A DNA stretch of 64,000 nucleotides from Bradyrhizobium sp. 21 (GTDB lineage: Bacteria > Pseudomonadota > Alphaproteobacteria > Rhizobiales > Xanthobacteraceae), in contig NZ_JADPJG010000006.1 in NCBI RefSeq assembly GCF_023073335.1, forward strand, positions 62,001 through 126,000, written 5' to 3'. Below, piece after piece: positions 29,168-39,203 of this stretch; within the stretch, counting starts at the first letter, position 1; each line of letters starts with the position of its first letter. A model generated the notes under the pieces. The model was not told the DNA's origin, made no database searches, and was given only the letters and a program-made list of their open reading frames with translations. The translations under genes and the position numbers were made by a program.

Positions 29168-30391
29168 CTAGGATGCCTTTAAGGCAATTTGAGGCAATAG
29201 GGCGGCAGCTCTATTTCGCGCAACATGGTCAACAGAGATTGCATCGTCGGCCGACGTCAGCGGGGCCTGGTTCCCGCTCCGGATCCAGTCGTCCAGGGTC
29301 GCCTCTACCAGCCGGGCAATCGCGCCGAACCGGATCTTGCCGGCGATAAAGGCGGCGACCGCGACCTCGTTGGCGGCGTTGTAGACGGTGGTCGCCCCCT
29401 TCCCGGTCCGGAGCGAATCGAAGGCCAGGCGCAGCCCGGGGAAGCGCTCGAAATCCGGTGCCTCGAAGGTCAACTGGCCGATCTTGGCCAGATCGAGCTT
29501 GGCCGCCGGACCCTTGATGCGGTCGGGCCAGCCGAGGCAATGCGCGATCGGCGTGCGCATGTCGGGCGTGCCGAGCTGGGCCATGACCGAGCGATCGGAA
29601 AACTCGACCATGCCGTGGATGATCGACTGCGGATGAACGAGGACGTCGATCTCGTCGGGCGTGAGGGCGAACAGATACGAGGCCTCGATCACCTCGAGCC
29701 CCTTGTTCATCATCGAGGCGGAATCGATCGTGATCTTCTGGCCCATGCTCCAGTTCGGATGCTTCAGGGCTTGCTCGAGGGTCGCCTGCTCGATGTCGGC
29801 AGGCTTCCAGGTCCGGAACGGGCCGCCGGAGGCCGTGATGATGACGCGGACGAGCTCGTCGCGATTGCCCGAGCCGAGCGCCTGGAACAGCGCGTTGTGC
29901 TCGGAATCGGCCGGCAGGATGCAGGCGCCCGCCTTCGCCGCGCGCTGCATGAAGAAATCGCCGGCGCAGACGAGGCATTCCTTGTTGGCGAGCGCGACAT
30001 GCGCGCCGCGATCGACCGCGGCCAGCGCCGGCTTCAGTCCGGCGGCGCCGCTCACGGCGGCCATCACCCAATCGGCCGGACGCGCGCCGGCCTCGATCAC
30101 CGCGCTTTCGCCGGCGCCGCATTCGGTGCTGGTGCCGGCCAGCGCAGCCTTGAGGTCGGTAAGCTTCGAGGTGTCGGCGATCGCGACGAAGCGCGCGGAA
30201 AACTCCTTCGCGAGCTTTGCCAGCGCTGCGACATTGCTGTTCGCCGTCAGCGCCTCGACGCGGTAGCGCTCGGGCGAGGCGCGCAGCAGATCCATCGTGC
30301 TGTCGCCGATCGAGCCGGTGGCGCCGAGAACCGTGACGCTGCGGACGGTCGACGCCGCAGCCTTGTTGTTACGCAATGGGACCGCGCTCAT
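29168..30391 (-). CDS. dxr: 1-deoxy-D-xylulose 5-phosphate reductoisomerase
   Basis: Dxr makes MEP from DXP with NADPH, the committed step of the non-mevalonate isoprenoid pathway. The 407 residues begin [10 protein letters not shown], then the NADPH-binding [14 protein letters not shown], the metal and substrate site [11 protein letters not shown], the flexible loop region, and [12 protein letters not shown] at the C-terminal part. The ATG at 30391 has GGTGAGGA upstream; the frame further 5' is the cdsA end read in another frame. It follows cdsA by 4 bases. Confidence 0.95.
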   Translation of the reverse strand: MSAVPLRNNKAAASTVRSVTVLGATGSIGDSTMDLLRASPERYRVEALTANSNVAALAKLAKEFSARFVAIADTSKLTDLKAALAGTSTECGAGESAVIEAGARPADWVMAAVSGAAGLKPALAAVDRGAHVALANKECLVCAGDFFMQRAAKAGACILPADSEHNALFQALGSGNRDELVRVIITASGGPFRTWKPADIEQATLEQALKHPNWSMGQKITIDSASMMNKGLEVIEASYLFALTPDEIDVLVHPQSIIHGMVEFSDRSVMAQLGTPDMRTPIAHCLGWPDRIKGPAAKLDLAKIGQLTFEAPDFERFPGLRLAFDSLRTGKGATTVYNAANEVAVAAFIAGKIRFGAIARLVEATLDDWIRSGNQAPLTSADDAISVDHVARNRAAALLPQIALKAS

Positions 30392-30395
30392 ATCC

Positions 30396-31238
30396 TCACC
30401 AAACCATAAGACCGCTTCCGGCGCTATGCACACCGTGACGGAGAAAGCCGATAATCCATGCCACCAGGATGGCGGCGACAAAACCGTCCAGACGGTCCAA
30501 CAGCCCGCCATGGCCGGGAATTAAGTGACTGGAATCCTTGACACCGAAGCGCCGCTTCACCGCGGATTCGAACAGATCGCCGCATGCCGATACCACCGAC
30601 AGGATGCCGCTGACGAGCAGCAAAGGGACCATCTTTCCGAACCCGCTGGCGGCAAAGCCCGCCGCGACGGCAAGGCTGGCGGCAAAGCCGCCGACCGCTC
30701 CGGACCAGGTCTTCTTCGGGCTCACGCGCGGCCATAGCTTCGGTCCGCCGATGCCGCGGCCGGCGAAATAGCCGCCGATATCGGTCGCCCACACCACCAG
30801 CAGCACGAACGTCAGTGCCGCGAAGCCGTTCACGAGATCCTGCCGCAGCAGGATCGAGGCCAGCAGCGCCGCCGATGCATAGGCGAATCCGGCGGCCGCC
30901 CAGACGAACTTGCCCCGCGCGATCACCGTGACGATCGCACCGCCAATGAGGCCGGTGATGATTGCTGTCTTTAGCGCGCCAAAGGCGACGCAGGCTCCCA
31001 TGCTGGCGATGACGATGGTCCCTGCCCCCGTCAGCGCGACCGATCCCGCGCCCACCACCATCAGCCATTCCGCGAAAAGACCGACCGATACCAGGGTGAC
31101 GAGGAGCGCCCACAGCCAGCCGCCGGCGTAAGCCAGCGCAATGGCGAGCGGCGCCAGCACCAGCGCCGCGAGGATCCGCGTCAAGAGATTGCTCGGGGCA
31201 GGCTTCGAGCCCGCCGATGCGGCGTCGGGTTTGCTCAC
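30396..31238 (-). CDS. cdsA: Phosphatidate cytidylyltransferase
   Basis: CdsA makes CDP-diacylglycerol from phosphatidate and CTP, the branch point for phospholipids. The 280-residue membrane protein has about seven spans and the signature near the C-terminus ([27 protein letters not shown]), with the S-x3-K-R and D-R-x-D residues for metal and substrate binding. The ATG overlaps the uppS stop by 4 bases. Complete and of normal length. Confidence 0.95.
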   Translation of the reverse strand: MSKPDAASAGSKPAPSNLLTRILAALVLAPLAIALAYAGGWLWALLVTLVSVGLFAEWLMVVGAGSVALTGAGTIVIASMGACVAFGALKTAIITGLIGGAIVTVIARGKFVWAAAGFAYASAALLASILLRQDLVNGFAALTFVLLVVWATDIGGYFAGRGIGGPKLWPRVSPKKTWSGAVGGFAASLAVAAGFAASGFGKMVPLLLVSGILSVVSACGDLFESAVKRRFGVKDSSHLIPGHGGLLDRLDGFVAAILVAWIIGFLRHGVHSAGSGLMVW

Positions 31239-31993
31239 GAGGCGGTTTTCGCGACCAAGCCGCCGAAACGGCGCTCGCGCCTGGCAAATTCGGCGATCGC
31301 GCCTTCCAGGGCCGCCTTGTCGAAATCGGGCCAGTGAATCGGCACGAAGACGAGCTCGCTATAGGCGGCCTGCCACATCAGGAAATTGGACAGGCGCTGC
31401 TCGCCGCTGGTGCGGATGATGAGATCGGGGTCCGGAATGTCGGGCGCATCGAGATGGCCCCCGATCGCCTCGGCGTCGATCGTGCCAGGGTCGCGCTTGC
31501 CGTCCGCGACCTCGCGCGCGAGCTTCTGCGCCGCCTTCGCGATCTCCTGCCGCGAGCCGTAGTTGAAGGCGACGACGAGCGTGAGGCGCGTGTTGTCGCG
31601 CGTCAATTCCTCGGCCTCGTTGAGGAGTGCGCAGATGTCGCCTTCCAACCCGTCCCGCTCGCCGATGATGCGCACCTTGACGCCGTCGCGATGCAGGCTC
31701 GCCAGGTCGTTGCGGATGAAGCGGCGCAACAGGCCGAAGAGATCGCCGATCTCGCTCGCCGGGCGCGACCAGTTCTCGGAGCTGAAGGAGAAGATGGTGA
31801 GGTAGCGGATGCCGAGCTCGTGCGAGGCGCGAACCACGCGGCGCAGGGCTTCGACCCCGCGGCGATGGCCTTCGGCCCGCGGCAGGCCGCGCGCGGCCGC
31901 CCAACGCCCGTTGCCATCCATGATGATGGCAACATGCGCAGGCGCGTCGGACCGATCGGGTCCTTCCGTTGCGGGCGCGGGGGCATTGGACAT
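31235..31993 (-). CDS. uppS: Undecaprenyl diphosphate synthase (isoprenyl transferase)
   Basis: This cis-prenyltransferase makes the C55 carrier used in peptidoglycan and O-antigen synthesis. The 252-residue protein shows [27 protein letters not shown] (catalytic Asp, NGRW), [14 protein letters not shown], and [24 protein letters not shown] with the conserved C-terminal metal and substrate region. The N-terminal 25 residues are a variable extension. It follows frr and overlaps cdsA. Confidence 0.95.
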   Translation of the reverse strand: MSNAPAPATEGPDRSDAPAHVAIIMDGNGRWAAARGLPRAEGHRRGVEALRRVVRASHELGIRYLTIFSFSSENWSRPASEIGDLFGLLRRFIRNDLASLHRDGVKVRIIGERDGLEGDICALLNEAEELTRDNTRLTLVVAFNYGSRQEIAKAAQKLAREVADGKRDPGTIDAEAIGGHLDAPDIPDPDLIIRTSGEQRLSNFLMWQAAYSELVFVPIHWPDFDKAALEGAIAEFARRERRFGGLVAKTAS

Positions 31994-32002
31994 GTGGCTG
32001 CC

Positions 32003-32566
32003 TTAGACGGTGAGGATTTCTTTTTCCTTGGCGGCCAGCAACTGGTCGATCTCGGAGATGGTACCGTCGGTCGCCTTCTGCACCTCGTCGGAGTGGCGCT
32101 TCTGGTCGTCTTCGGACATCTCGTGGTTCTTCTCGAGCTTCTTGAGGACGTCGAGACCATCGCGGCGGACATGGCGCGCGGCAACCTTGGCGGCTTCCGC
32201 ATATTTGTGCGCGACCTTGACGAGCTCCTTGCGACGCTCCTCGTTGAGCTCGGGAATGCGCAGGCGCAGCACCTGGCCTTCCGTCGCGGGCGACAGGCCG
32301 AGATTGGAATCGACGATCGCCTTCTCCACCGCCTTGACCATCGACTTGTCCCAGACCTGCACCGAGATCAGGCGCGGCTCCGGCACGCTGACGGTAGCGA
32401 GCTGGTTCAGCGGCATGTGGGTGCCGTAGGCGTCGACCTGCACCGGGTCGAGCATCGAGGCGGAGGCGCGGCCGGTGCGCAGGCCGCCAAGCTCGTGCTT
32501 GAGCGACTGGATGGCGCCCTGCATGCGGCGCTTCACTTCGTTGAGGTCGAAATTACCCGTGGTCAT
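32003..32566 (-). CDS. frr: Ribosome recycling factor
   Basis: RRF splits post-termination ribosomes with EF-G. The 187-residue protein has the long three-helix bundle: [42 protein letters not shown], and [30 protein letters not shown]. The ATG at 32566 is preferred to the GTG at 32569 because AAGGAG stands 8 bases before it. It is a typical member of the rpsB-tsf-pyrH-frr transcription unit. Confidence 0.96.
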   Translation of the reverse strand: MTTGNFDLNEVKRRMQGAIQSLKHELGGLRTGRASASMLDPVQVDAYGTHMPLNQLATVSVPEPRLISVQVWDKSMVKAVEKAIVDSNLGLSPATEGQVLRLRIPELNEERRKELVKVAHKYAEAAKVAARHVRRDGLDVLKKLEKNHEMSEDDQKRHSDEVQKATDGTISEIDQLLAAKEKEILTV

Positions 32567-32633
32567 CACGTTTCTCCTTCAAAATCCCGGCGACCTCCCC
32601 GCGCCCTACCCGAGAGGGCGCGACGACGGGCCG

Positions 32634-33350
32634 TCAGCCGGCGACGATGGTTCCGTGGCCGCCGCCACGCAGTACAGCGCCGATCAAACCCGGCTCTGCG
32701 ATCGAGAACACGATGATAGGCAGCGACGTCTCACGGGCAAGCGCGAAGGCGGTCGCGTCCATCACCTTGTAGCCGCCCTCGATTGCCTGCGAATGCGTCA
32801 GACGGTCGAACCGCGTCGCCGTCGGATCCTTCTTCGGGTCGGCCGAGTAGACGCCGTCGACATTGGTCGCCTTCAGCACCGCCTCGGCGCCGATCTCGGC
32901 GGCACGCAGCACCGCGGTCGTGTCGGTGGTGAAGAACGGATTGCCGGTTCCGCCGCCGAGCAGCACGATCCGGCCTTCGGCGAGGTATTTGTGCGCCGCG
33001 GTGCGGGTGAATAGCTCGGAAATCTCGGGCATGACGAAGGCCGACAGCGTGCGCGCCGGCGTTCCCTTGCGCTCGATCGTCGCCTCCAGCGCGAGGCAGT
33101 TCATCATGGTGGCGAGCATGCCCATGGTGTCGCCGGTCGTCCGCGAGACGCCGCGGGAAGACACCTCGACGCCGCGCACGATGTTGCCGCCGCCGATCAC
33201 GACCGCAACCTCGGTGCCGAGATGGCGGGCGGCGATCAGATCGTCCGCAACCCGGTCGAGGGTCGGCTGGTCGATGCCGAAACCCTGCTCTCCCGCGAGA
33301 TATTCGCCGGACAGCTTGATCACGACGCGACGATAGACCGGATCAGTCAT
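32634..33350 (-). CDS. pyrH: Uridylate kinase
   Basis: UMP kinase (hexameric, bacterial type) phosphorylates UMP to UDP in the cytoplasm. The 238-residue protein has [30 protein letters not shown], the UMP-binding [15 protein letters not shown], and [21 protein letters not shown] for ATP and metal binding. The ATG at 33350 has AAGGA upstream. The order tsf-pyrH-frr is conserved. Normal length. Confidence 0.96.
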   Translation of the reverse strand: MTDPVYRRVVIKLSGEYLAGEQGFGIDQPTLDRVADDLIAARHLGTEVAVVIGGGNIVRGVEVSSRGVSRTTGDTMGMLATMMNCLALEATIERKGTPARTLSAFVMPEISELFTRTAAHKYLAEGRIVLLGGGTGNPFFTTDTTAVLRAAEIGAEAVLKATNVDGVYSADPKKDPTATRFDRLTHSQAIEGGYKVMDATAFALARETSLPIIVFSIAEPGLIGAVLRGGGHGTIVAG

Positions 33351-33410
33351 GAGCACTTTCCTTGTCCGGGCGCCGCTTCCGGCGGCACGCCGGAAGGAAC
33401 ATTCCGGCGC

Positions 33411-34334
33411 TTACTTCTTGCCGCTGGCCGCGGCGACCTCGGCCGCGAAGTCGCTTTCCTGCTTCTCGATTCCCTCACCGAGAGCATAGCGCACGAAGCC
33501 CGCGATCTTGATCGCGCCGCCGACCTTGCCCTCGGCTTCCTTCACCGCCTGCGCCACCGACTTGCCGGTGTCGTGGATGAAGGCCTGCTCGAGCAGGCAG
33601 ACTTCCTTGTAGTAGGTCTTGAGGCCCGACTCGACGATCTTCTCGATCACGTTCTCGGGCTTGCCCTGCTGGCGATATTTGTCGGCGAGCACGTCCTTCT
33701 CGCGCTTGACGACCGCCGGATCGAGGCCGGACGGTTCGAGCGCCAGCGGGTTGGCGGCCGCAATATGCATCGCGATCTGGCGACCGAGCGTTGCGAGCTC
33801 GTCGGCCTTGCCCGGCGATTCCAGCGCCACGATCACGCCCATCTTGCCGGCGCCCTCGACGACGGCGCCGTGGACGTAGTTCGACACCACGCCCTGGGTC
33901 ACTTCGAGCGAAGCCGCGCGGCGCAGCGTCATGTTCTCGCCGATGGTCGCGATCGCGTCATTGATCGCAGCCTCGATCGTGACGTCACCGACCTTGGCGG
34001 CCTTGATCTTCTCGACATCGGCGCCGACGTCGAATGCGACCTGGGCGATCATCTTGACGAGACCCTGGAACTGGCCGTTGCGCGCGACGAAATCGGTCTC
34101 GGAGTTGACCTCGACCACGACGCCCTTGGTGCCCTTGGTGAGCGCGCCGATCAGGCCCTCGGCCGCGACGCGGCCCGACTTCTTGGCGGCTTTCGACAGG
34201 CCCTTCTTGCGCAGCCAATCCTGCGCCGCTTCCATGTTGCCGTCGTTTTCAGTCAGCGCGGCCTTGCAGTCCATCATGCCTGCGCCGGTCGATTCGCGCA
34301 GCTCCTTGACCATCGCAGCGGTGATCGTTGCCAT
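33411..34334 (-). CDS. tsf: Translation elongation factor Ts
   Basis: EF-Ts exchanges GDP for GTP on EF-Tu. The 307 residues begin with the UBA-like domain [27 protein letters not shown], then TDFVARN within the core, and repeats around [13 protein letters not shown] and the C-terminal [18 protein letters not shown] helix. It follows rpsB after 131 bases and is probably co-transcribed with it. Complete. Confidence 0.97.
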   Translation of the reverse strand: MATITAAMVKELRESTGAGMMDCKAALTENDGNMEAAQDWLRKKGLSKAAKKSGRVAAEGLIGALTKGTKGVVVEVNSETDFVARNGQFQGLVKMIAQVAFDVGADVEKIKAAKVGDVTIEAAINDAIATIGENMTLRRAASLEVTQGVVSNYVHGAVVEGAGKMGVIVALESPGKADELATLGRQIAMHIAAANPLALEPSGLDPAVVKREKDVLADKYRQQGKPENVIEKIVESGLKTYYKEVCLLEQAFIHDTGKSVAQAVKEAEGKVGGAIKIAGFVRYALGEGIEKQESDFAAEVAAASGKK

Positions 34335-34465
34335 CGTTGAAGATCCTTTTTGCCTGCCGGTTCACCGCGGCGCGGCCCAATCGCCTCGCCGCGGTCCATC
34401 TCAGGAATTCGCGTCAACTGAAATGGTGGCCGGAGTTAATCCGGCCAACCCATCGCTCTTTTTGA

Positions 34466-35458
34466 CTATTCCGCTTCCGCGGTCAGCGCCTTGGCCTTGG
34501 CCACCCAGGCATCGGCCCGGCTCGGCAGACCGACTTCTTCGCCGATCTTGTGCGCGGTGTCGTGATCGAGCTCGGCGAGCTGCCAGAAATGGAAGATGCC
34601 GAGGTCGTTGAACTTCTTCTCGATCGCACCCGACACGCCCGGGAGCTTCTTGAGGTCGTCGGAAGTGCCGCGCGGACCGGCGAGGCCCTGGAAGCCGCTC
34701 GTCGCGGCCGGCAGCTCTTCTGCGACCGGCCGAACCGAAGCGCCGACGTCGACGCCGGAATCGCCCTGGGCGCGCGAAATGCCGTCGATCGCCGCGCGCG
34801 CAATCAGATCGCAATAGAGCGCGATGGCGCGGCCGGCGTCGTCATTGCCCGGCACCACATAGGTGATGCCCTTCGGGTCCGAATTGGTGTCGACGATCGC
34901 GGCGACCGGGATGTTGAGCCGCTGGGCTTCCTGGATCGCGATGTCTTCCTTGTTGGTGTCGATCACGAAGATCAGGTCGGGCAGACCGCCCATGTCCTTG
35001 ATGCCGCCGAGCGAGCGATCGAGCTTGTCGCGCTCACGCTGAAGCGTCAGGCGCTCCTTCTTGGTGTAGGAGGAGGCATCGCCGCCGGCGAGCACGTCGT
35101 CGAGGTGACGCAGGCGCTTGATCGAGCCCGAGATCGTCTTCCAGTTGGTTAGCGTGCCGCCGAGCCAGCGCGAATTGACGAAGTACTGCGCGCAACGCTT
35201 GGCAGCGTCGGCAACGCCGTCCTGCGCCTGGCGCTTGGTGCCGACGAACAGGATACGGCCGCCCTTGGCGACGGTGTCGCTGACCGCCTGCAAGGCGTTA
35301 TGCAGCAACGGCACGGTCTGCGCGAGGTCGACGATGTGGATGTTGTTGCGAGCGCCGAAAATGAACGGGGCCATTTTCGGATTCCAGCGGTGAGACTGGT
35401 GACCAAAGTGCACGCCGGCTTCGAGGAGCTGACGCATAGTGAAATCGGGTAGTGCCAT
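34466..35458 (-). CDS. rpsB: 30S ribosomal protein S2
   Basis: S2 is a late-binding protein of the small subunit. The start is [29 protein letters not shown], and the body includes [11 protein letters not shown], the [10 protein letters not shown] segment, [13 protein letters not shown] and [20 protein letters not shown]. At 330 residues it is about 80-90 longer than E. coli S2; the C-terminal extension (after about 250) contains a helix-hairpin-helix-like segment ([29 protein letters not shown]) found in alphaproteobacterial S2. ATG 35458 chosen for homology. First gene of the cluster. Confidence 0.96.
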   Translation of the reverse strand: MALPDFTMRQLLEAGVHFGHQSHRWNPKMAPFIFGARNNIHIVDLAQTVPLLHNALQAVSDTVAKGGRILFVGTKRQAQDGVADAAKRCAQYFVNSRWLGGTLTNWKTISGSIKRLRHLDDVLAGGDASSYTKKERLTLQRERDKLDRSLGGIKDMGGLPDLIFVIDTNKEDIAIQEAQRLNIPVAAIVDTNSDPKGITYVVPGNDDAGRAIALYCDLIARAAIDGISRAQGDSGVDVGASVRPVAEELPAATSGFQGLAGPRGTSDDLKKLPGVSGAIEKKFNDLGIFHFWQLAELDHDTAHKIGEEVGLPSRADAWVAKAKALTAEAE

Positions 35459-35599
35459 CGTTATAATTCTCCGGTTGGTTCCTCCGGAAGCGTGTGAGCA
35501 AAACGGAGCGTTGTCGCCCCGGCTGCCACCGGACGGCCTTGTGAGCCATGCTTCCGTGTGAGATGGCGCGGTGTATAGCGCGATTTCGGCCAGAAGCAA

Positions 35600-35643
35600 G
35601 GAAATAAGGGCCTTTCGGGGCGGCTTTCGCCCGCGAGAGGCCC
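35600..35643 (-). terminator. Possible terminator between the pseudo-caspase gene and rpsB
   Basis: On the minus strand, arms GGGCCT and AGGCCC enclose an inner GGGCG-CGCCC stem, followed by CTTATTTC. It is the only hairpin with a T-rich follow-up between the two genes; it could also be part of the rpsB leader. Confidence 0.42.
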
Positions 35644-35679
35644 CCTTCCGTCAAGGCCACGCTGCGCCCTAGCGCCTGA

Positions 35680-38190
35680 CTAGCATCTAGGCTGGTTCGG
35701 CGGGCACTTCTTTGCCGCCGGCGGCGGGGCCGCGGGCCGCGGCGGAGGTGCTGCTGGGCGCGGGGGCGGTGGCGCGACGGCCATCCGGGGCGGCGGCGGT
35801 GGCGCCGGCCGGGCTACCGGCGGTGGCGGCGCGGGTCGGGCCATTGGCGGTGGCGCCGGCCGAGCGACCGCCACGGGCGGAGCCACCCGGGCAGGCGGCG
35901 GCGATGCGACACGCGGTGGAGGTGCCGGACGCGCCACGGCCGCCGGCGGCGGAGGTGTCGGTCTCGCCACGGCCTGAGGCCGCGGCGGCGGTGCCGACGG
36001 TCGGGCAGCCTGCGCGGGAGCAGCCGACGGCCGATTCTGCGGCCTGATAGGCTCCCGGGCGGCGGAGGGCGGCGGCGTCAACGGTCGTCCAGCTACGCCG
36101 GCAGGCGTCCCGGCGGCAGGCGGCGAACCAGCCGGCTCGCGGGTCGCGGACTTGCCATGATCCCCTTTGCCATGATCCCCCGGCCCACTCCCGGGCGCGG
36201 TCTGGGCGACCGGCGGCTTCGGCGGTTGGCCGGGCGCAGTGGGCGGGTTTGCCGTCGTGGGCGTAGCGGTTGCCGGCGCGGCAGCCGTTGGCGCACCAGG
36301 ATGAGTCGGCAGCGTCGTGCCGGGGGCGGCAGTCGTCGGCGCCCCCGGATGCGTCGGCGGCGGCCCGCCGGGTGCAGTCGCTGTCGGCGGCGCGGGTCTG
36401 CCGCCCGGCAGTGGCCCTGCCCCTGCTGGCGGCACGGGCGGCCCGCCATGTGAACCAGGAACCGGGAGCGTGTTGGCCTGGGGCAGCTTGGTCGGTGGCG
36501 CAGCGATCGGCCCTGCCGTCGGCGCGACATTGGCCGGCGTCGTCGGAGGTATCCCTGGCCTTGCCATCGGCCGGATGGTCGCGCTTGGCGGTAGCGGCGC
36601 CTTGCCTTGCTGGATCAGGGCGGCGCGCTGCGTGGCGGCCTGCGGCAGGGCTGGCCCTGCGGGATTGGCGCGGCCGGCAATCGCCGGCGCCAGGTTGCCC
36701 GGTCCTCCGTCTCCTCCTCCTGCTCCGGCAGCCGGTGCCGGCGGCCGGTTGATCACCGTGTTGATGACCGTCGTATTATGGATGTTCGCGTAGATGATGT
36801 TGTTCGGCGGCGGCGCGACATAGATCGGCGGCCTGACGAACACCGGGATCGGCACGAACATCGGCTGCGGCAGTACAAACAGGCCGACCACGGGGAGCGG
36901 CGGCTCCAATACGACGAAGTCAGGAGGCGGCGGCGGCAGGTAATAGACCGGTGGCGGCGGTGGCGGCGCGAAGCCAAAATCGGGATCGCTGAAATACAGC
37001 ACGGGACGATCGACATAGACCACCTCCTCCGGTGGCGGTGGCGGCACGTCGTAGTCGATCATCGCGAAGCTCGGCGGCGGCTCGGCCGGCGCGGTGAGGA
37101 TCGCCAGCCGCCGGCGCGCGTCGGCCGCGTGCGGCCCGCGCGGATAGCGGCGCAGATACGACCAATAGGCTTCCGGCGAGTCGGTGCGATAAGTCCGCCG
37201 CCAGGTGATCGCCTCGCGGCGCGCAGCGACGATTGCCATCACGCGCTTGGAGAGCGGATCACCGGGATAGGCGGTGAGAAACTCTTCGTAGGCCGGCAGC
37301 GTGTCGCGCGTGAGCGCGGCGGCATAGGCATCCTGGACGCCGAGATCGCGAATCGGCTTGTTGCGGATCGCGGCAACCTGGTCGGGCGCGGCCTCCGGCG
37401 GCGGCGCATCGGGCCCGCGCTCGAAGAACGAGAATGGCGCCGAGATCTTCTGCTCGTTCCAGGGCACCTGCGCACCCTTGCTGGCCTCGTTGACGCGCAG
37501 GCGAACGCGATCGAACACTTCGGGCAGCGGCAGGCCGCCGGTGCGGATCATCTCCGCCAGCGACTGGGCGTAGATGCCATATGGCCCCGGCTCCTCCGGC
37601 GCCACCGTGCCGGGCGCGGCATTGAAGGCGATCAGCATGTTCGGATCGGGCTCGACCAGCGCGAGCCCGCTTGCGATCTGCTGGCCACCCTCGACGAAGG
37701 GCTGCGTCCGCGCGGCATCGAGCACGACGATGTTGGCCTTGAGCGGAATGGAAGCGAGCTGGCGCGCATAGTCGCTGATGCGCAGGCCTTCGGTCGGAAT
37801 GTCGGTATCGCGGACGATATTTGAATCGACCGGGATGAAATAGTTCTCACCCGCAAGCTGCACGCCGTAGCCGGCGAGATAGATCATCGCGACGGTGCCG
37901 GGGCCGGAGGCCTGCGCCTTCTGGATGAAGTCGCGAAAACTCTTGCGCAGCGTGTCGCCGTCGAGATCGCGGGCGCCGACGACGTCGAAGCCCGCCGCCT
38001 GCAGCGTCTGTGCGATCAGGCCGGCATCGTTCGCGGTCGTCGCCAGCGGCGACTTGGCATAGGCGCCATTGCCGACCACGAGCGCGATGCGCTTTTCCTG
38101 CTGCTGCGCACGCGCCGAACCCGGCGCGCCCGCGGCGAGGACCGCGATCGGCAGGAGAAGGCAGATAAAGACTCTGAGCGTCCCACGCAT
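35680..38190 (-). CDS. Secreted caspase-fold (C14) protein lacking catalytic residues, with proline-rich tail
   Basis: From the ATG at 38190 (836 residues) there is a signal peptide (RGTLRVFICLLLPIAVLAAGAPGSARAQ) and a caspase-like p20 fold (about 30-270: RIALVVGNGAYAKSPLATTANDAG, ENYFIPVD). Family members have AGHG with the catalytic His and DACR with the nucleophile Cys. Here these read AGYGVQ (Tyr108) and LDAARTQP (Ala160), so the protease is predicted to be inactive. A helical segment (about 280-370) and a proline/alanine-rich tail of over 400 residues (APPPP, VARPAPPP units) follow, ending in KKCPPNQPRC. It is probably periplasmic or cell-surface. The role may be scaffolding; this is inference. 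Confidence 0.82.
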   Translation of the reverse strand: MRGTLRVFICLLLPIAVLAAGAPGSARAQQQEKRIALVVGNGAYAKSPLATTANDAGLIAQTLQAAGFDVVGARDLDGDTLRKSFRDFIQKAQASGPGTVAMIYLAGYGVQLAGENYFIPVDSNIVRDTDIPTEGLRISDYARQLASIPLKANIVVLDAARTQPFVEGGQQIASGLALVEPDPNMLIAFNAAPGTVAPEEPGPYGIYAQSLAEMIRTGGLPLPEVFDRVRLRVNEASKGAQVPWNEQKISAPFSFFERGPDAPPPEAAPDQVAAIRNKPIRDLGVQDAYAAALTRDTLPAYEEFLTAYPGDPLSKRVMAIVAARREAITWRRTYRTDSPEAYWSYLRRYPRGPHAADARRRLAILTAPAEPPPSFAMIDYDVPPPPPEEVVYVDRPVLYFSDPDFGFAPPPPPPVYYLPPPPPDFVVLEPPLPVVGLFVLPQPMFVPIPVFVRPPIYVAPPPNNIIYANIHNTTVINTVINRPPAPAAGAGGGDGGPGNLAPAIAGRANPAGPALPQAATQRAALIQQGKAPLPPSATIRPMARPGIPPTTPANVAPTAGPIAAPPTKLPQANTLPVPGSHGGPPVPPAGAGPLPGGRPAPPTATAPGGPPPTHPGAPTTAAPGTTLPTHPGAPTAAAPATATPTTANPPTAPGQPPKPPVAQTAPGSGPGDHGKGDHGKSATREPAGSPPAAGTPAGVAGRPLTPPPSAAREPIRPQNRPSAAPAQAARPSAPPPRPQAVARPTPPPPAAVARPAPPPRVASPPPARVAPPVAVARPAPPPMARPAPPPPVARPAPPPPPRMAVAPPPPRPAAPPPRPAAPPPAAKKCPPNQPRC

Positions 38191-38261
38191 GGCTTGCTTG
38201 CCCGCTTTTGTTTGTTGAGGTGCCGGCACCCATCAGACGCGCGGCCGGCTGAACGGCACTT

Positions 38262-38327
38262 GAACGAAAGGCCCGGATGACGAAAGGCTTGGATAACGAA
38301 AGGCTTTGGACAACGAAAGGCTTGGAT
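38262..38327 (+). repeat. Four imperfect tandem 16-17-bp repeats
   Basis: Units based on AACGAAAGGCTTGGAT lie at 38262-38278, 38279-38294, 38295-38311 and 38312-38327, in the gap between the carbonic anhydrase and the caspase-fold gene. Confidence 0.85.
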
Positions 38328-38370
38328 TGAGGCGGCGGCGTGGCACCCGGTACTGGCGTCAGCCGTGCGC

Positions 38371-38388
38371 GCTTCGCGACTGCGAAGC
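38371..38388. repeat. 7-bp hairpin after the carbonic anhydrase gene
   Basis: GCTTCGC-GACT-GCGAAGC is a perfect stem-loop 23 bases past the gene's stop on the minus strand. It has no T tract, so termination there is uncertain. Confidence 0.4.
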
Positions 38389-38410
38389 CCCGCCAGGCTC
38401 AGCCGGGTTT

Positions 38411-39151
38411 TCAGGCCTGTCCGATCAGGTCGACCGTTCCGGTCGCGAGCCGGTAGATGCCGCCCACGACCTTCAGCTTGCCCTGCTCCACGGCCGCATT
38501 GAGGATTGGCGCCGCCGATTTCAGCTTCGCGACGTTGTCGATCACGTTCTGCCGAATCGCGTTGTCGAGCACCTCACCGCCCTTCTGCATCGCAGCCTTG
38601 GCGGCGGGCGCGATCGCATCGACCAGCGAGGGAATGTGTCCGGGGGGCTGCTTGTCGTCCTTGATCGCCTTCAGCGTCGCGTCGACAGCGCCGCAAGCGT
38701 CATGGCCGAGCACCAGGATCAGCGGCGCGTTGAGCACGGCCACTGCATATTCCATGCTGGCGATGGTTTCGGTGCCGGCGAAATTTCCGGCGACGCGGCA
38801 GACGAACAGATCGCCGCGGCCGGTGTCGAAGGCATATTCCGGCGCGATGCGCGAATCGGCACAGCTCAGCACGGCGGCGAACGGGTTCTGCCCGCCGGCC
38901 AGCGCCTCGCGCTCGTGCTTGAAATCGTGACGCCGCGACACGCCATCGACATAGCGCGCATTGCCCTCCACCAGGCGCTTCAACGATGCGTCGGGCGACA
39001 GCACGTTCTGCGGCTTGGGCGGCGCTTTCGTTTCCTTGGCCAGGACCCCCCCGCTCAAGATCATTCCCAGCGCGGCTCCACCCAAGCTCAGAAGCGATCT
39101 CCGCGACGTACCGTTCCGGATATCTCCGTCACGCGCACATCTTTCGCACAT
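38411..39151 (-). CDS. Beta-class carbonic anhydrase, exported
   Basis: Interconverts CO2 and bicarbonate. The 246 residues start MCERCARDGDIRNGTSRRSLLSLGG, a twin-arginine type signal (SRRSLL followed by a hydrophobic stretch), so the enzyme is predicted to be periplasmic. The zinc site is intact: Cys in AVLSCADSR, the Asp/Arg dyad in the same motif, and His and Cys in LGHDACGAV. ATG 39151 has GGGAGG upstream. The preceding frame extends far but without sense. It lies between a lipoprotein and the caspase-fold gene. The exported location is a little unusual and rests on the signal alone. Confidence 0.9.
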   Translation of the reverse strand: MCERCARDGDIRNGTSRRSLLSLGGAALGMILSGGVLAKETKAPPKPQNVLSPDASLKRLVEGNARYVDGVSRRHDFKHEREALAGGQNPFAAVLSCADSRIAPEYAFDTGRGDLFVCRVAGNFAGTETIASMEYAVAVLNAPLILVLGHDACGAVDATLKAIKDDKQPPGHIPSLVDAIAPAAKAAMQKGGEVLDNAIRQNVIDNVAKLKSAAPILNAAVEQGKLKVVGGIYRLATGTVDLIGQA

Positions 39152-39203
39152 GCTTGCCTCCCGAGCTTGAGCAGTCGCGGCAATCGTGCCACGCGTCCTC
39201 ATC

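Noticed and set aside
35700..36100. GC-rich tandem pattern as a mobile or CRISPR repeat
   Set aside because: It is the coding DNA of the proline-rich tail; units vary and no spacers exist.
36157..36793. Plus-strand frames opposite the proline-rich tail
   Set aside because: They are Ala/Gly/Arg-rich mirrors of the tail and lack any family signature.
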